In this document: piece by piece, positions 55,183 through 64,000 of the stretch
How positions within the stretch are numbered: position 1 is the stretch's first letter
Layout of the letters: every line of letters starts with the position of its first letter
Source: Flavobacterium cutihirudinis
GTDB lineage: Bacteria > Bacteroidota > Bacteroidia > Flavobacteriales > Flavobacteriaceae
DNA length: 64,000 nt
Direction: 5' to 3'
Assembly (NCBI RefSeq): GCF_003385895.1
Contig: NZ_QRDQ01000007.1
Span: 186,001-250,000 of the forward strand
Position numbers and translations under genes: made by a program
Notes under the pieces: generated by a model
Database searches by the model: none
What the model was told of the DNA's origin: nothing
The model's input: only the letters and a program-made list of their open reading frames with translations

Positions 55183-57609
55183 TTAGAATTTATAAGCAAA
55201 ACTAGCTACAAAGTTTCTTGGCTTTTGGGGATTTAATGTTGACCATCCACCATTAAAATAATCTTTATTGGTAATGTTATTTATATTAAAGCTTACGCGG
55301 AATTTATTTGAATTATAAAAAACAGAACCGTTAATTACAGTATATTCAGGTAGAACAAATTTCCCGGTTACAGAACTGTCCAAAATGGCATTTTCACTTG
55401 CATAATTTCCACCAAAACCAAGTCCGAAATTTTCTAAAGTGCCTTCGTCAAATTTGTACGTAGCCCAAAGATTTACTAAGTTTTTTGGTCCTGACCAAAA
55501 AGGTCTTTTACCTTCTTCTAACCAAACATTTCCATCGTCTCCTTTTGTGATTTTACTGTCATTATAGCTATATCCTGCAATAATGCTCAAACCTTTTATT
55601 GGTGAAGCATTTAAGTCAAATTCAAAACCTTTGCTTCTTGCTTCGCCACCCTGAGAGCTATACATTGGGTTGCTGGTTACTAAATTGGCCACATTGATAT
55701 CATAATAACTCAGCGTTCCGGTTAATTTATCTGAAAAAAGATCGGCTTTTACTCCAAATTCTAATTGATTGGCATGCTCCGGCTCAAAAGTTTGAGAACC
55801 TATTACATTACCATCTGGATCATAATTTATCGAAGGCGCAATATTTCTGAAACCATTCATATAATTGGCAAAAACAGATAATTTATCCTGAATTGGCTGA
55901 TAAACTAATCCGAATTTTGGAGACAAAGCAGTTTGCGTATAATCGTCATCATCTGAATTTATATCGCCTTCGGTATCAAAATAATCGACTCTTAAACTGG
56001 CCATTGCCAAAAATTGAGGTGTAATATTAATTACATCTGAAGCATAAGCACTGTAAGTAGCGTCTTGCGGATTAAAATTACTTGCCGGTTCGTTTGCTAA
56101 AAGCTGATCAACTGAAGTTTGCGTTAAGTAATAAGTCGCATCCGGACTTAATTGTCTGACTTCGCCTTGTGCGGTAACATTATAAAGTTTCCCATATCCC
56201 GAACCTCCATACATGACGTTGCGGTCAAAATAATCTAAACCAACAACCAAACGATTACGCATTTGCCCAATTTTAAAATCACCAATAAAATTTTGCTGAA
56301 TATCGGTTGCAATAGTTTGTGATTGCTCTTTTGTAATCCAAAAACCAAAATCACCATTTCCGTCTTCGTTATCATAAATATAAGAGTAATATCCTCTTGA
56401 TTTTGATGAACTTCTTGATAATACGGTTTGCGAAGTCCATTGGTCAGACATCTTATACGTCATTTGTCCCTGTAAACTGAACCTCGGATTTTTCATTGAC
56501 AAATCATTGCTGTAAAAAGATAAATCAGTATCATAATTTAATTCGTCTAAATTGGCAAATTGCAAAGGAGCATCTCTTCCTAAAAATAACATTGATGGCG
56601 TTGTTTTTTCTTCAGCCATAAATTCGGTATTAATCAGGAAAGATAATTTGTCATTTACTTTATAAGAAAGGGAAGGAGCTACAAAAATGGAATTGCGAAA
56701 TCCTGCATCCTGAAAACTGTTCTCCGTTTGATAGGCTGCATTAATTCTAAAAGCGACATTATCAGCATCGTCTAGGGGCGTATTGATATCGGCAGTAACT
56801 CGGTTTAAACCAAAACTTCCTGCTAAATAAGAAACTTCGCCTCCAAATCCGCTGTATGGTTTTTTAGTAACCGTATTTATAAGTCCGCCGTAACTTACCA
56901 AGCTGCTTCCAAATAAAGTTCCGGATGGACCTTTAATAACTTCAATTCTTTCAACATTTGAAGGATCTAAACTTCCGTTTGTCAAACCTGGAAGTCCATT
57001 TACGATATTGGCCTGAACTTCGAAACCGCGTAAAGAATAATAAGAACCTCCATCGCCACCACGACCCGTAGATTCCCATAATTTTTGAATTCCCGGTACG
57101 TTTTTTAGTGCATCTTCATAATTTGTAATCGCTTGTTCTTTGATTAATTCTGAAGAAACAATGTTATAAACTTGCGGGTTTTCAATGTTTTTAAGAGGCA
57201 TTTTTGAAACATAAACACTTTGCTTCGGAAAAGCTTTTCCTCTATTAGCGGTAACAATTACTTCTTTTAATTGTTTGTTTGAAACATTCAGTTGTAGCGA
57301 AAGTGTAGTCGTTTCATTTACAGTAACATTTACTGCTTGTTCTAATGTTTCATAACCGGCTAATGAAACCTGAAGCGTGTACGTATTTGGTTTTACACGG
57401 TTAAATTCAAAAGCGCCATCTTCGTTACTTATTGTTCCGTATTTGGTGCTTTTGAGGATAATGTTAACTCCAACGGCCAATTCTCCGTCAGAAGTTGTTA
57501 TAGTTCCTTTAATTTTTCCGAAGTTTTGCTGAGCAAAAGCTGAGGGTGTAAGCAAGATCAAACAAAATAATAAAATGAAATGTTTGATCTTTAAATTTGA
57601 ATAAATCAT
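55183..57609 (-). CDS. TonB-dependent siderophore receptor with carboxypeptidase-like N-domain
   Basis: An 808-residue outer-membrane receptor. After the signal peptide (ends near FAQQ) a CarboxypepD_reg-like domain (GTITTSDGELAVGVNI, YTLQVSLAGYETLE, about 30-115) precedes the plug (FPKQSVYVSKMPL, then YSLRGFEVQANIVNGLPG and VIKGPSGTLFGSS). The barrel ends in FAYKF. It has strong similarity to the receptor at 58985-61315, especially in the first 115 residues, so the two are paralogues from a duplication. Likely a ferric-siderophore transporter; the ligand is unknown. Confidence 0.93.
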   Translation of the reverse strand: MIYSNLKIKHFILLFCLILLTPSAFAQQNFGKIKGTITTSDGELAVGVNIILKSTKYGTISNEDGAFEFNRVKPNTYTLQVSLAGYETLEQAVNVTVNETTTLSLQLNVSNKQLKEVIVTANRGKAFPKQSVYVSKMPLKNIENPQVYNIVSSELIKEQAITNYEDALKNVPGIQKLWESTGRGGDGGSYYSLRGFEVQANIVNGLPGLTNGSLDPSNVERIEVIKGPSGTLFGSSLVSYGGLINTVTKKPYSGFGGEVSYLAGSFGLNRVTADINTPLDDADNVAFRINAAYQTENSFQDAGFRNSIFVAPSLSYKVNDKLSFLINTEFMAEEKTTPSMLFLGRDAPLQFANLDELNYDTDLSFYSNDLSMKNPRFSLQGQMTYKMSDQWTSQTVLSRSSSKSRGYYSYIYDNEDGNGDFGFWITKEQSQTIATDIQQNFIGDFKIGQMRNRLVVGLDYFDRNVMYGGSGYGKLYNVTAQGEVRQLSPDATYYLTQTSVDQLLANEPASNFNPQDATYSAYASDVINITPQFLAMASLRVDYFDTEGDINSDDDDYTQTALSPKFGLVYQPIQDKLSVFANYMNGFRNIAPSINYDPDGNVIGSQTFEPEHANQLEFGVKADLFSDKLTGTLSYYDINVANLVTSNPMYSSQGGEARSKGFEFDLNASPIKGLSIIAGYSYNDSKITKGDDGNVWLEEGKRPFWSGPKNLVNLWATYKFDEGTLENFGLGFGGNYASENAILDSSVTGKFVLPEYTVINGSVFYNSNKFRVSFNINNITNKDYFNGGWSTLNPQKPRNFVASFAYKF

Positions 57610-57663
57610 GGTTTTATTTTATTGATTAGTAAAATATTTTTATTTAGAGTAAATAAAAATAAA

Positions 57664-57693
57664 CAAATATAGAGATTATATTTTTTTTGCAAA
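57664..57693 (-). promoter_or_regulatory. Promoter of the receptor gene at 55183-57609
   Basis: Minus-strand TTTG (57693-57690), an 18-base spacer and TATATTTG (57671-57664) match the Bacteroidota consensus. It lies about 55 bases before ATG 57609 and inside the 139-base gap after the PepSY gene. Confidence 0.7.
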
Positions 57694-57748
57694 GCCAATT
57701 TAAATTGACAGTGTATTTTTGGAATAAAAAAGTTTAAGAAATTCGTTT

Positions 57749-58906
57749 TTAAGTTTTTACCACAGTTTTCTTTTTTTTGTTCTTTCGTCCCCACCAAATT
57801 AAAAAACCGGTTATCGGTAAACTTGCAGATACAAGACTGGCAAAAAAAGCAAGTACTTTTCCCGGAAATCCCAAAATACTTCCAACGTGTAAATCATAAT
57901 TGATGAATCGAAATTTTTCGCCATTATTTTTATCATCATAAGTAATAGTTTTTAAATGTTTGGCTGTGTATTGGTCAAACTCTATAAAAACATCATCAAA
58001 CCGATTCTCATATCTTACGAATGTTCTAAAAGTTGCTAAAGAATCGTTAGCTTCTGGCGGAAATAAAAAGTAGCTTTTTGCTCCCGGTTGTAATTGTTTT
58101 GTGGCTGAGAAGATTTTATCAACTGCCATATTTTGGGAATATTGAGTAGTATCAGAAACAAATTTTTCTTTTTTCTCAAATGTTTTTCCTCCGTTAAATA
58201 ACCACTGAACACCGGTATCGTAACATTCAAAAGCCCAGACTAATCCGGTAAGTGCAATGATTAAGGCAAAAAACATCATGTAATAGCCGAGAATATTATG
58301 CAAATCGTAATTTTTACGTTTCCATTGCGTAGTGCTTTTCCATCGAAACCAAAAGCGCTGTTTAGCCGCCTGTTTGTTTTTTGGCCACCAAAGTATTAAA
58401 CCTGTAATCAACGAAATGATAAATATAATCGTTGCCGTACCTACAATTGGATCGCCTATTTCGTTGTTCAGACAAAGCGTTTGGTGAAGCATTCTTATAA
58501 AAACAAAAAACTCGGAGTTATAAGCTTCAAGCTTTTTTACAACTCCTGTATAAGGATCTAAATAGACGTAAGTACTTTGATAACGGTTCCAATACCAAAT
58601 AGCATTTGTATCTAATTCTTCAAAAAACCAAACAATAGTAGTACGTTTATCATCGTTAGGAATTGTGCAGCCAGAAAGTGTTTGTTTCGGATTGATTTTA
58701 TTCGCTTCTTTTGCAATTTCAACGAGCTTACTAAGTGGAAGTTTTTTTTCTTTAACCTGATCTACATAATAATATTCATGAATTATAGGCCGTAATTCTT
58801 CTTCGAAAACATACAAACAGCCTGTAATACCAAGTATAACTACAATTAATCCGGAAGCCAGACCCAACCAAAGGTGAATTTTAAGAATTGATTTTTTAAA
58901 AGTCAT
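57749..58906 (-). CDS. PepSY-associated TM-helix protein (iron-regulated membrane type)
   Basis: A 385-residue inner-membrane protein with four main membrane segments: near 10-32 (KIHLWLGLASGLIVVILGITG), about 150-172, 205-225 and 345-370. Histidines in KIHLW, MLHQTL, DLHNILGYY and DLHVGS fit the haem-binding or reductase-like PepSY_TM family (PiuB/FpvG-like), which reduces ferric siderophores in the periplasm of some bacteria. Its position between two siderophore-type receptors supports a role in iron release; the activity here is inferred. The end is strongly basic (RKNKKKKTVVKT). Confidence 0.9.
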   Translation of the reverse strand: MTFKKSILKIHLWLGLASGLIVVILGITGCLYVFEEELRPIIHEYYYVDQVKEKKLPLSKLVEIAKEANKINPKQTLSGCTIPNDDKRTTIVWFFEELDTNAIWYWNRYQSTYVYLDPYTGVVKKLEAYNSEFFVFIRMLHQTLCLNNEIGDPIVGTATIIFIISLITGLILWWPKNKQAAKQRFWFRWKSTTQWKRKNYDLHNILGYYMMFFALIIALTGLVWAFECYDTGVQWLFNGGKTFEKKEKFVSDTTQYSQNMAVDKIFSATKQLQPGAKSYFLFPPEANDSLATFRTFVRYENRFDDVFIEFDQYTAKHLKTITYDDKNNGEKFRFINYDLHVGSILGFPGKVLAFFASLVSASLPITGFLIWWGRKNKKKKTVVKT

Positions 58907-58939
58907 TTAATATTAATTTATAAATAAGGGTTTAAAAAA

Positions 58940-58970
58940 GCAACACCGCTATAATGTATAGAGGTGTTGC
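58940..58970 (-). terminator. Hairpin between the receptor and PepSY genes
   Basis: GCAACACC (58940-58947) and GGTGTTGC (58963-58970) pair, with an inner CTATA/TATAG stem. On the minus strand a T-run follows, giving a terminator for the upstream receptor gene. It may partly read through into the PepSY gene, which has no separate promoter visible. Confidence 0.78.
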
Positions 58971-58984
58971 AAAAAAATATGACT

Positions 58985-61315
58985 TTAGAATTTTAATGTC
59001 AGATTCACTAAGAAGTTTGTTGGTGCTTGAGAGTTTCCGTAAAAATCCCAATATCTTTCATTGGTAATGTTGTTGAATTTAACTCCAATTCTCCAATTCG
59101 ACTGATCATAAAATACGGTAGCATTAGCAGTTGTGTATGACGGAATATAGAAAACGTTGTCTTCAAACATATAGCTTTTCCCAACATAATTTATTCCAAA
59201 TCCGGCTCCTAAACCTTTCAAAGTATTTTGTAGTGTATAAGTCGTCCAGAAGTTCGCTACATTTTCCGGTGCGCCTGGAGATTTGTTTCCTTCAATTGCT
59301 TTAGAATCATCAGAAGTTTTTACAATTCGATTGTCATTATAAGCATATCCGGCAATAATGTTTAAACCATTTATTGGATTGGCTATTAATTCAAAATCCA
59401 AACCTTTGCTTTCCTGAACTCCATCCTGAATCGTATAGCCATTTACATCAGATCTTGTAGCATTATCAATATTAATATTGTAGTAACTCAAAGTAGTGCT
59501 CAGCTTTTTGCCGAACGCTTCTACTTTTACACCCGCTTCATATTGCACGGCATAAATTGGATCTAAAATCAATCTTGTTGCGTCTGGTTGTGTGACAGGA
59601 GCAGAATTTTGGAATCCGTTCATATAATTTCCGAAAATAGAAACCTGATCCTGAACGATCTGATATACCAATCCTAATTTTGGAGATAAAGCAGTTTGGC
59701 TGTAACCTTCAGTTCCTTCAACTTCGTCACGTTTATAGTTGTCCATACGTAAACTTAACATGGCAGATAATCTATCAGTAAAATTAACTACATCAGAAGC
59801 GTAAACACTAAACGTTTTGTCGCCATCATTTGGATAAGCAGTTTGTTTTAAAGTAGCATCAACGGTTTTTCTTCTCATAGGATCAAAAGGAGTTCTTACG
59901 TCAACTGTATCGATGTAAGCCGTAATTCCAGAAGAGAAAATGTTTTTGTTAAAACTATAATTGGCACCTACCAAAAGTTTATGTTTTATACTTCCCGTTG
60001 CAAACTGACCGTTTACATTCTGTTGAATGTTGGTATAGTTGTTATAAATTGGACCCCAGTTACCAACTCTTCTTGCAGCCTCATAAGGATTTAGCCAGAG
60101 TGTGTACGTTTGGTAGCTGCGTTCTACGTTTTCTCCCATAAAAGAGAATAGAGTAGTAGATTTCCAGTTATCAGACATTTGATATTCCGCTTGAGCGAAA
60201 ACTTTGTTGGCTGAGGTTTTTGCATCATTATCATCATAAAATAATGATTTTCTGTAAGGTACCTTCAAATCTCCGGGATTGGTAATTCCGGAAGCTGGAT
60301 CATATCTATGATACGTACGACGAGTATTGTTCGAACTAATATATTCGGCATCAATATTAAAAGTAAGCTTTTCACTTGCTTTATAAGTTAAGCTTGGCGT
60401 GATTGCAACTGTATTGTTGAAACCAAAATCTAAAAAGCTTTTTTCTCTGCTCACAGCAGCGTTTATTCTGAATAATACTGTTTTCTCTTTGTTTAAAGCA
60501 GTATTGATATCGGCAGTGAAACGGTTCAAATTGAAACTTCCCATGGTATACGATATTTCAGTAGCGGTCGTTTCAAATGGCTTTTTGGTAACCAGATTCA
60601 CCACACCTCCAAAAGAGGAAATCGTCGAACCAAATAAAGTTCCCGATGGCCCTTTTAAAACTTCAATTCTTTCGACATTGGCAAGATCGGTAGAAGAACG
60701 ATTTGTAGAAGTTTCCATACCATTTCGGGCATTAATTCCTGTTGTGAAACCTCTAAAAGTTACACCAACTCCACCTGAAGGATAGGTAACCGGAACCGCT
60801 CCTGGCGAGTTCTGAACTGCATTTTTAATATCAATCGAAACTTGCTCCATTAAAAGTTCTTTATGAATAACATTATAAACTTGCGGATTTTCGAGATTCT
60901 TAAGTGGCATTCTGGCTACATAATCTGTTTTTTTGGATGCAATACTTTTTTTACCGCTTATTACAACTTCTTTCAATTCTTTGTTAGAAACTTTAAGTTG
61001 AAGATTTACGATACTCGTTTCGGCTTCGGTAACAATAACCTGACTTTCTGATGTTTCGTAACCTGTTAATGAAACTTGTAAAATATAAGTTCCTGCTTTT
61101 ACACGGTTAAATTCGAATGTACCATCGTCATTTGTGGTGGTGCCATATTTAGAATTTTTTAGAATAATATTTACGCCGGCAGCTGCGTCGCCGTCTGAAG
61201 TGGTAATGGTTCCTTTGATTTTTCCGTTGTTCTGTTGTGCAAATACACTTAAAAACGAAAATAGAAAACTGAATGAAAATAGAAAACGAGTTGTTTTCGA
61301 ATAAAGGTAATTCAT
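58985..61315 (-). CDS. TonB-dependent siderophore receptor with carboxypeptidase-like N-domain (second)
   Basis: A 776-residue outer-membrane receptor with signal peptide (ends near VFAQQ), CarboxypepD_reg domain (KGTITTSDGDAAAGVNI, YILQVSLTGYETSE), plug (TDYVARMPLKNLENPQVYNV, VTFRGFTTGINARNG, VLKGPSGTLFGSTISSFGG) and barrel ending NLTLKF. It is a paralogue of the receptor at 55183-57609. The plug keeps the RGF and LKGPSGTLFG motifs of the siderophore class. It is first in the minus-strand series receptor, PepSY, receptor, DUF4198, receptor. Ligand unknown. Confidence 0.93.
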   Translation of the reverse strand: MNYLYSKTTRFLFSFSFLFSFLSVFAQQNNGKIKGTITTSDGDAAAGVNIILKNSKYGTTTNDDGTFEFNRVKAGTYILQVSLTGYETSESQVIVTEAETSIVNLQLKVSNKELKEVVISGKKSIASKKTDYVARMPLKNLENPQVYNVIHKELLMEQVSIDIKNAVQNSPGAVPVTYPSGGVGVTFRGFTTGINARNGMETSTNRSSTDLANVERIEVLKGPSGTLFGSTISSFGGVVNLVTKKPFETTATEISYTMGSFNLNRFTADINTALNKEKTVLFRINAAVSREKSFLDFGFNNTVAITPSLTYKASEKLTFNIDAEYISSNNTRRTYHRYDPASGITNPGDLKVPYRKSLFYDDNDAKTSANKVFAQAEYQMSDNWKSTTLFSFMGENVERSYQTYTLWLNPYEAARRVGNWGPIYNNYTNIQQNVNGQFATGSIKHKLLVGANYSFNKNIFSSGITAYIDTVDVRTPFDPMRRKTVDATLKQTAYPNDGDKTFSVYASDVVNFTDRLSAMLSLRMDNYKRDEVEGTEGYSQTALSPKLGLVYQIVQDQVSIFGNYMNGFQNSAPVTQPDATRLILDPIYAVQYEAGVKVEAFGKKLSTTLSYYNINIDNATRSDVNGYTIQDGVQESKGLDFELIANPINGLNIIAGYAYNDNRIVKTSDDSKAIEGNKSPGAPENVANFWTTYTLQNTLKGLGAGFGINYVGKSYMFEDNVFYIPSYTTANATVFYDQSNWRIGVKFNNITNERYWDFYGNSQAPTNFLVNLTLKF

Positions 61316-61369
61316 GACTATTTTTAATTGGTTTATAATTAATTTTATTTAGAATAAATAAAAACAGTG

Positions 61370-61399
61370 CAAATGTAGAAATTAAAATAACTTTAACAA
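61370..61399 (-). promoter_or_regulatory. Promoter of the receptor gene at 58985-61315
   Basis: Minus-strand TTG (61399-61397), 19-base spacer and TACATTTG (61377-61370). It lies about 55 bases before ATG 61315 in the divergent gap to the MFS gene. Confidence 0.72.
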
Positions 61400-61502
61400 T
61401 TTTTATTTTTATGATTTCATATTGAAATTGTTAAATGTTGATTTATGAGGAATTAAAAGGAATTCTTATTGAAACTTATGGCTGGATAAAGTTTAAAAGC
61501 CT

Positions 61503-61510
61503 TAATTTTG
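61503..61510 (+). promoter_or_regulatory. -7 element of the MFS transporter gene
   Basis: TAATTTTG matches TAnnTTTG and lies 19 bases before ATG 61530. No perfect TTG was found upstream; CTGG at 61482-61485 is the nearest. Confidence 0.42.
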
Positions 61511-61529
61511 CAGTCAGAAAATAGATTTC

Positions 61530-62690
61530 ATGATTTTACCTTTCTTAAAAAAGTATCAAAACACCCCCAAAGGCTATCGTATTGCTAACACGGTTTTTTT
61601 CTTTCTCTCCGGAATTGGATATTCGTCTTGGGTTTCCCGAATTCCGCACATACAAGCACAATTGCATTTGTCTGAAGCTCAATTTGGTGCTGTTTTATTT
61701 GCTTTCCCGATTGGTTTAATGCTTACAATGCCTTTTACAGGAAAGTTATTAAACAAATACAGCAGCCGTTACATTATGCTTTTAGGAGCAATCATGTTTA
61801 ATATTGTACTGGCTTTGCCTGGTTTGGTTGCTTTTGTGTGGCAATTGGTTATTGTGCTTTTAATTTTTGGAGCATCCCGAAATATTTTCAATTTATCAAT
61901 TAATGCGCAGTCTCTTGAGGTGCAGAAATTGTACCCAAAATCGATTATTACACGTTTTCACGCTGTTTGGAGTATTGCTGTTTTTTCTGGCGCAGGTTTA
62001 GGTTATGTAATGGTAACGCAACATATTTCGCCGGCCCAACATTTGTTGGGAGTAAGTGTTTTTATGATGGCACTTACGGCTTGTTTTTATCCAATGAGTA
62101 TCCATAATGAGCCTGTTCCGGTTAAAAAGAAATTCTTTTCTATGCCGGAAAAAAACTTGGTGAAGTTTGCCTTGATTTGTTTCGTTTCAATGGCTTGCGA
62201 AAATACAATGTACGACTGGAGCGGAATCTATTTCGAAAATATACTTAAAGCTTCGCCAAAGCTAACTAGTGCTGCTTTTGTGTTTTTTGCATCTGCTGTA
62301 ACTTTAGGAAGAATATTTGGAGATTATGGTGTAATGAAATTCGGAACTAAAAAAATTCTGCTTTACAGCGGAATTTTAATTACTGTTGGTTTTGGAATTT
62401 GTTTTATTCTGCCTTATATCTATCCAACTATTTTTGGTTATATGTTAATCGGATTTGGGGTTTCTTGTGTCGTTCCTTTAGTGTTCAGCATTGCCGGAAG
62501 ATCTTCTAAATTAAGTAGTGGTTCTGCATTGACTTCTATTTCTACTATTGGTTATCTGGGATTTTTATTGGTGCCACCAATGGTTGGTTTTATTTCTGAA
62601 TATCTAAGTATGAAATGGGCGTTTCTTGTAATGGCGCTTTTAGGTATTCTGATGATTTTTATGGTGAATAAGATTGGTGAGAATGAGTAG
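61530..62690 (+). CDS. MFS transporter
   Basis: A 386-residue major facilitator superfamily protein with about 12 membrane segments. The first segments (VFFFLSGIGYSSWVSRIP, then LSEAQFGAVLFAFPIGLML) and the KLLNKYSSR loop fit the YbjJ/fucose-permease-like branch. Substrate unknown: such carriers handle sugars, organic acids or drugs. It is divergent from the iron cluster, so siderophore export is possible but not supported by any motif. A terminator follows. Confidence 0.88.
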   Translation: MILPFLKKYQNTPKGYRIANTVFFFLSGIGYSSWVSRIPHIQAQLHLSEAQFGAVLFAFPIGLMLTMPFTGKLLNKYSSRYIMLLGAIMFNIVLALPGLVAFVWQLVIVLLIFGASRNIFNLSINAQSLEVQKLYPKSIITRFHAVWSIAVFSGAGLGYVMVTQHISPAQHLLGVSVFMMALTACFYPMSIHNEPVPVKKKFFSMPEKNLVKFALICFVSMACENTMYDWSGIYFENILKASPKLTSAAFVFFASAVTLGRIFGDYGVMKFGTKKILLYSGILITVGFGICFILPYIYPTIFGYMLIGFGVSCVVPLVFSIAGRSSKLSSGSALTSISTIGYLGFLLVPPMVGFISEYLSMKWAFLVMALLGILMIFMVNKIGENE

Positions 62691-62762
62691 GTTTTTTTTA
62701 AGTTGCTAAGATTCTGAGGTTTTATGTTGCTGGGAGTGCGTTGTGGATTATCTTTGCGTAAA

Positions 62763-62778
62763 CTGGACTGAAGTCCAG
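62763..62778. repeat. Short palindrome CTGGACT/AGTCCAG
   Basis: CTGGACTGAAGTCCAG forms a 7-bp hairpin with a two-base GA centre in the spacer after the MFS gene; likely one of the dispersed flavobacterial palindromes. Confidence 0.5.
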
Positions 62779-62794
62779 CTCTACAAAATAGATC

Positions 62795-62812
62795 GAACCG
62801 ATGGTTCTTTTT
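62795..62812 (+). terminator. Weak terminator after the MFS gene
   Basis: GAACC (62795-62799) pairs with GGTTC (62803-62807), loop GAT, followed by five T. Confidence 0.55.
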
Positions 62813-62824
62813 GAAATTAAAAAG

Positions 62825-63286
62825 TTATTCTTTTTTAAACGATTGGCAGTTTTTATCTATATGAGATTCAATTGCTTTTTTAAATTTTAATGGCAATTGA
62901 AATTCTCTTGAACAAAAATCTTCGATTTCGTATAGTTGAGTTTTTTCAGTAAACAGCAAAGCTTTTGAAGAATTATAATCACCGTTGTAATACCATACAT
63001 TGGCATTTTCATCTACATATAATTTCCAAAAATGATATGGACTAAAAGTTTCGTTTAAGCTTTGTTGAAAAAGTATCTCGTTTTGAGAATTTCGTATTGC
63101 AAATAGTATTGAACCGTCTTTTAATTCTTTTACTAATATATTTCTTTTTTTATGAGGCAAATTATAAATGCCAGATTCTTCTATAAATCCCGAATGAAGA
63201 CTTTCCTTTCTTAATTCAGAATTATTACATGACGTAAATAGAGAACTTAAAATAACGAATAAAACCAAAACAAAGAATTTTTTCAT
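62825..63286 (-). CDS. Small unknown lipoprotein
   Basis: A 153-residue protein with a signal peptide and lipobox-like SLFTSC (Cys20). The mature part has beta-strand-like segments (KELKDGSILFAIRN, NEILFQQSL, NVWYYNGDYNS) and an end with two Cys (ESHIDKNCQSF). No known domain. It lies one base after the unknown membrane protein gene, so the two form an operon. Confidence 0.7.
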   Translation of the reverse strand: MKKFFVLVLFVILSSLFTSCNNSELRKESLHSGFIEESGIYNLPHKKRNILVKELKDGSILFAIRNSQNEILFQQSLNETFSPYHFWKLYVDENANVWYYNGDYNSSKALLFTEKTQLYEIEDFCSREFQLPLKFKKAIESHIDKNCQSFKKE

Positions 63287-63287
63287 T

Positions 63288-63788
63288 TTAGTTGGTTTTC
63301 AAATATTGATTTTCAATTATCCGATTTGTCCATCGTGAAAAGAAAATAACAAGTCCAATAATTAAAAAAAATGATCCGGTTACGATAAAGTTTAATTGAT
63401 AATCATTTATAAAACGACCTATTGCAAAAATTCTAAAATAATTCCAGCCCAGCGCATTATATCGGTATAAAAGATAAATGAGTACCAGAACGATGAAGCT
63501 ATTTAAAATAGACCATTTTTTAATTTTTGAGATCGCAATTGATAGAATAAAAGCAAAAACAATTCCTGCCAAACTATAAACACCAGGCCAAAAATTAAAA
63601 TAAGCTACTTCACCTGGAGTTATTCCAAGCTTTTCATGATTGTCCATAACATATCGAGGACCGTGAATTTGTGCTAATTCAATCAATCTGATATCGCGGA
63701 GCCATGAAAATGTCCGAAAAGAAAAGATAATAAAGTAAGCTGCAATGAAATGAAAAATTATCTGGATATAATTTATTTTCTGTTTCAT
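63288..63788 (-). CDS. Small membrane protein of unknown function
   Basis: A 166-residue protein with four hydrophobic segments (about 10-26, 68-86, 94-110, 132-152) and short charged loops. No family was recognised. It precedes the lipoprotein gene by one base on the same strand and is probably co-transcribed with it and with the DUF6265-like gene upstream, whose stop codon is five bases away. Confidence 0.68.
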   Translation of the reverse strand: MKQKINYIQIIFHFIAAYFIIFSFRTFSWLRDIRLIELAQIHGPRYVMDNHEKLGITPGEVAYFNFWPGVYSLAGIVFAFILSIAISKIKKWSILNSFIVLVLIYLLYRYNALGWNYFRIFAIGRFINDYQLNFIVTGSFFLIIGLVIFFSRWTNRIIENQYLKTN

Positions 63789-63792
63789 TGAT

Positions 63793-64000
63793 TTACTTCT
63801 TCGTCATAACAAACTTCTCTGAACTCGGTTTTCCATTCAAATTTCCCGAAATTTCAGCAGTCAAAGTATTATTCGCGCCTTTTGTATACGTGATTTTTTG
63901 AGGATAATCGTGCTTAGGATTTTCAAAAACTAATTGTTTATCCGATTCTGAAGTTGACGGAAACGAAACCGGTTTATCATCATTTTGTCCTTTTACAGTC
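63793..64000 (-). CDS. C-terminal part of a DUF6265-like protein
   Basis: A minus-strand frame enters from the right edge and stops at 63793-63795 (TAA), giving at least 68 residues. The segment VFENPKHDYPQKITYTKGAN followed by TLTAEISGNLNGKPSSEKF fits the end of DUF6265 proteins (small lipocalin-like fold, function unknown). The gap to the next gene is four bases, so it is likely the first or upstream gene of that operon. The N-terminus is outside the window. Confidence 0.65.
   Translation of the reverse strand, partial: TVKGQNDDKPVSFPSTSESDKQLVFENPKHDYPQKITYTKGANNTLTAEISGNLNGKPSSEKFVMTKK

Noticed and set aside
60399..60785. Plus-strand 128-residue open frame within the receptor gene
   Set aside because: Antisense shadow of the conserved plug region; no start context or domain.
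61530..62690. Siderophore exporter assignment for the MFS gene
   Set aside because: Only its position next to receptor genes suggests it; the sequence fits a general MFS carrier and has no exporter-specific motif.

Overview
This window looks like chromosomal DNA of a Flavobacterium-type bacterium (phylum Bacteroidota). The evidence is the AT-rich composition, the lack of Shine-Dalgarno sequences, several promoters of the Bacteroidota form TTG-N18-20-TAnnTTTG, a type B gliding/T9SS C-terminal domain next to a PorP/SprF protein, a fused SecDF, many TonB-dependent receptors, and intergenic palindromes of a kind common in flavobacteria. No phage, insertion sequence, CRISPR array, rRNA or tRNA gene was recognised.

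Layout. 1-307: end of an unknown gene. 386-7306: TRIC-type channel, then a cell-surface glycan island (FemAB/GNAT-like protein, Wzx-like flippase, two GT-B and two GT-A glycosyltransferases) in mixed orientation; its last two genes are tightly coupled to an FtsE-type ABC ATPase (7306-7989). 8354-14215: large periplasmic TPR protein, PhzF-family enzyme and a plug-less outer-membrane barrel. 14340-15384: GNAT and Gre-like proteins. 15957-19549: tandem asparagine synthetases; the second has lost three glutaminase active-site residues. 19803-29006: M16 protease, gyrB, malate dehydrogenase, secDF. 29647-35073 (minus strand): lgt, yidD, cysS, a four-helix-bundle protein, folE, an aminotransferase. 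35197-42400: aspartyl protease/PDZ protein, then a T9SS type B secreted protein, its PorP/SprF partner and an OmpA/PD40 protein. 42552-46404: lipoprotein, DUF1573 protein, valS. 46717-50008: an uncharacterised overlapping gene pair (TIM-barrel-like lipoprotein plus a large secreted alpha-helical protein) bracketed by two related long inverted repeats. 50206-51519: APC permease. 51717-61315: iron/siderophore-type uptake cluster with three TonB-dependent receptors, a PepSY membrane protein and a DUF4198 protein, four of the five with well-formed promoters. 61530-64000: MFS transporter, two small envelope proteins and the end of a DUF6265-like gene.

How the genes work together. Much of the window serves the cell envelope: glycan assembly, Sec export (SecDF, YidD, Lgt), T9SS-exported surface protein, and TonB-driven uptake. 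Housekeeping genes (gyrB, mdh, cysS, valS, folE, asnB) lie between. The points most worth a second look are the AsnB-like paralogue with a dead glutaminase domain (17933-19549), the unknown lipoprotein/helical-protein pair (46717-50008) with its flanking repeats, and a structured RNA-like element at 29399-29479. All calls come from reading the sequence without database searches.
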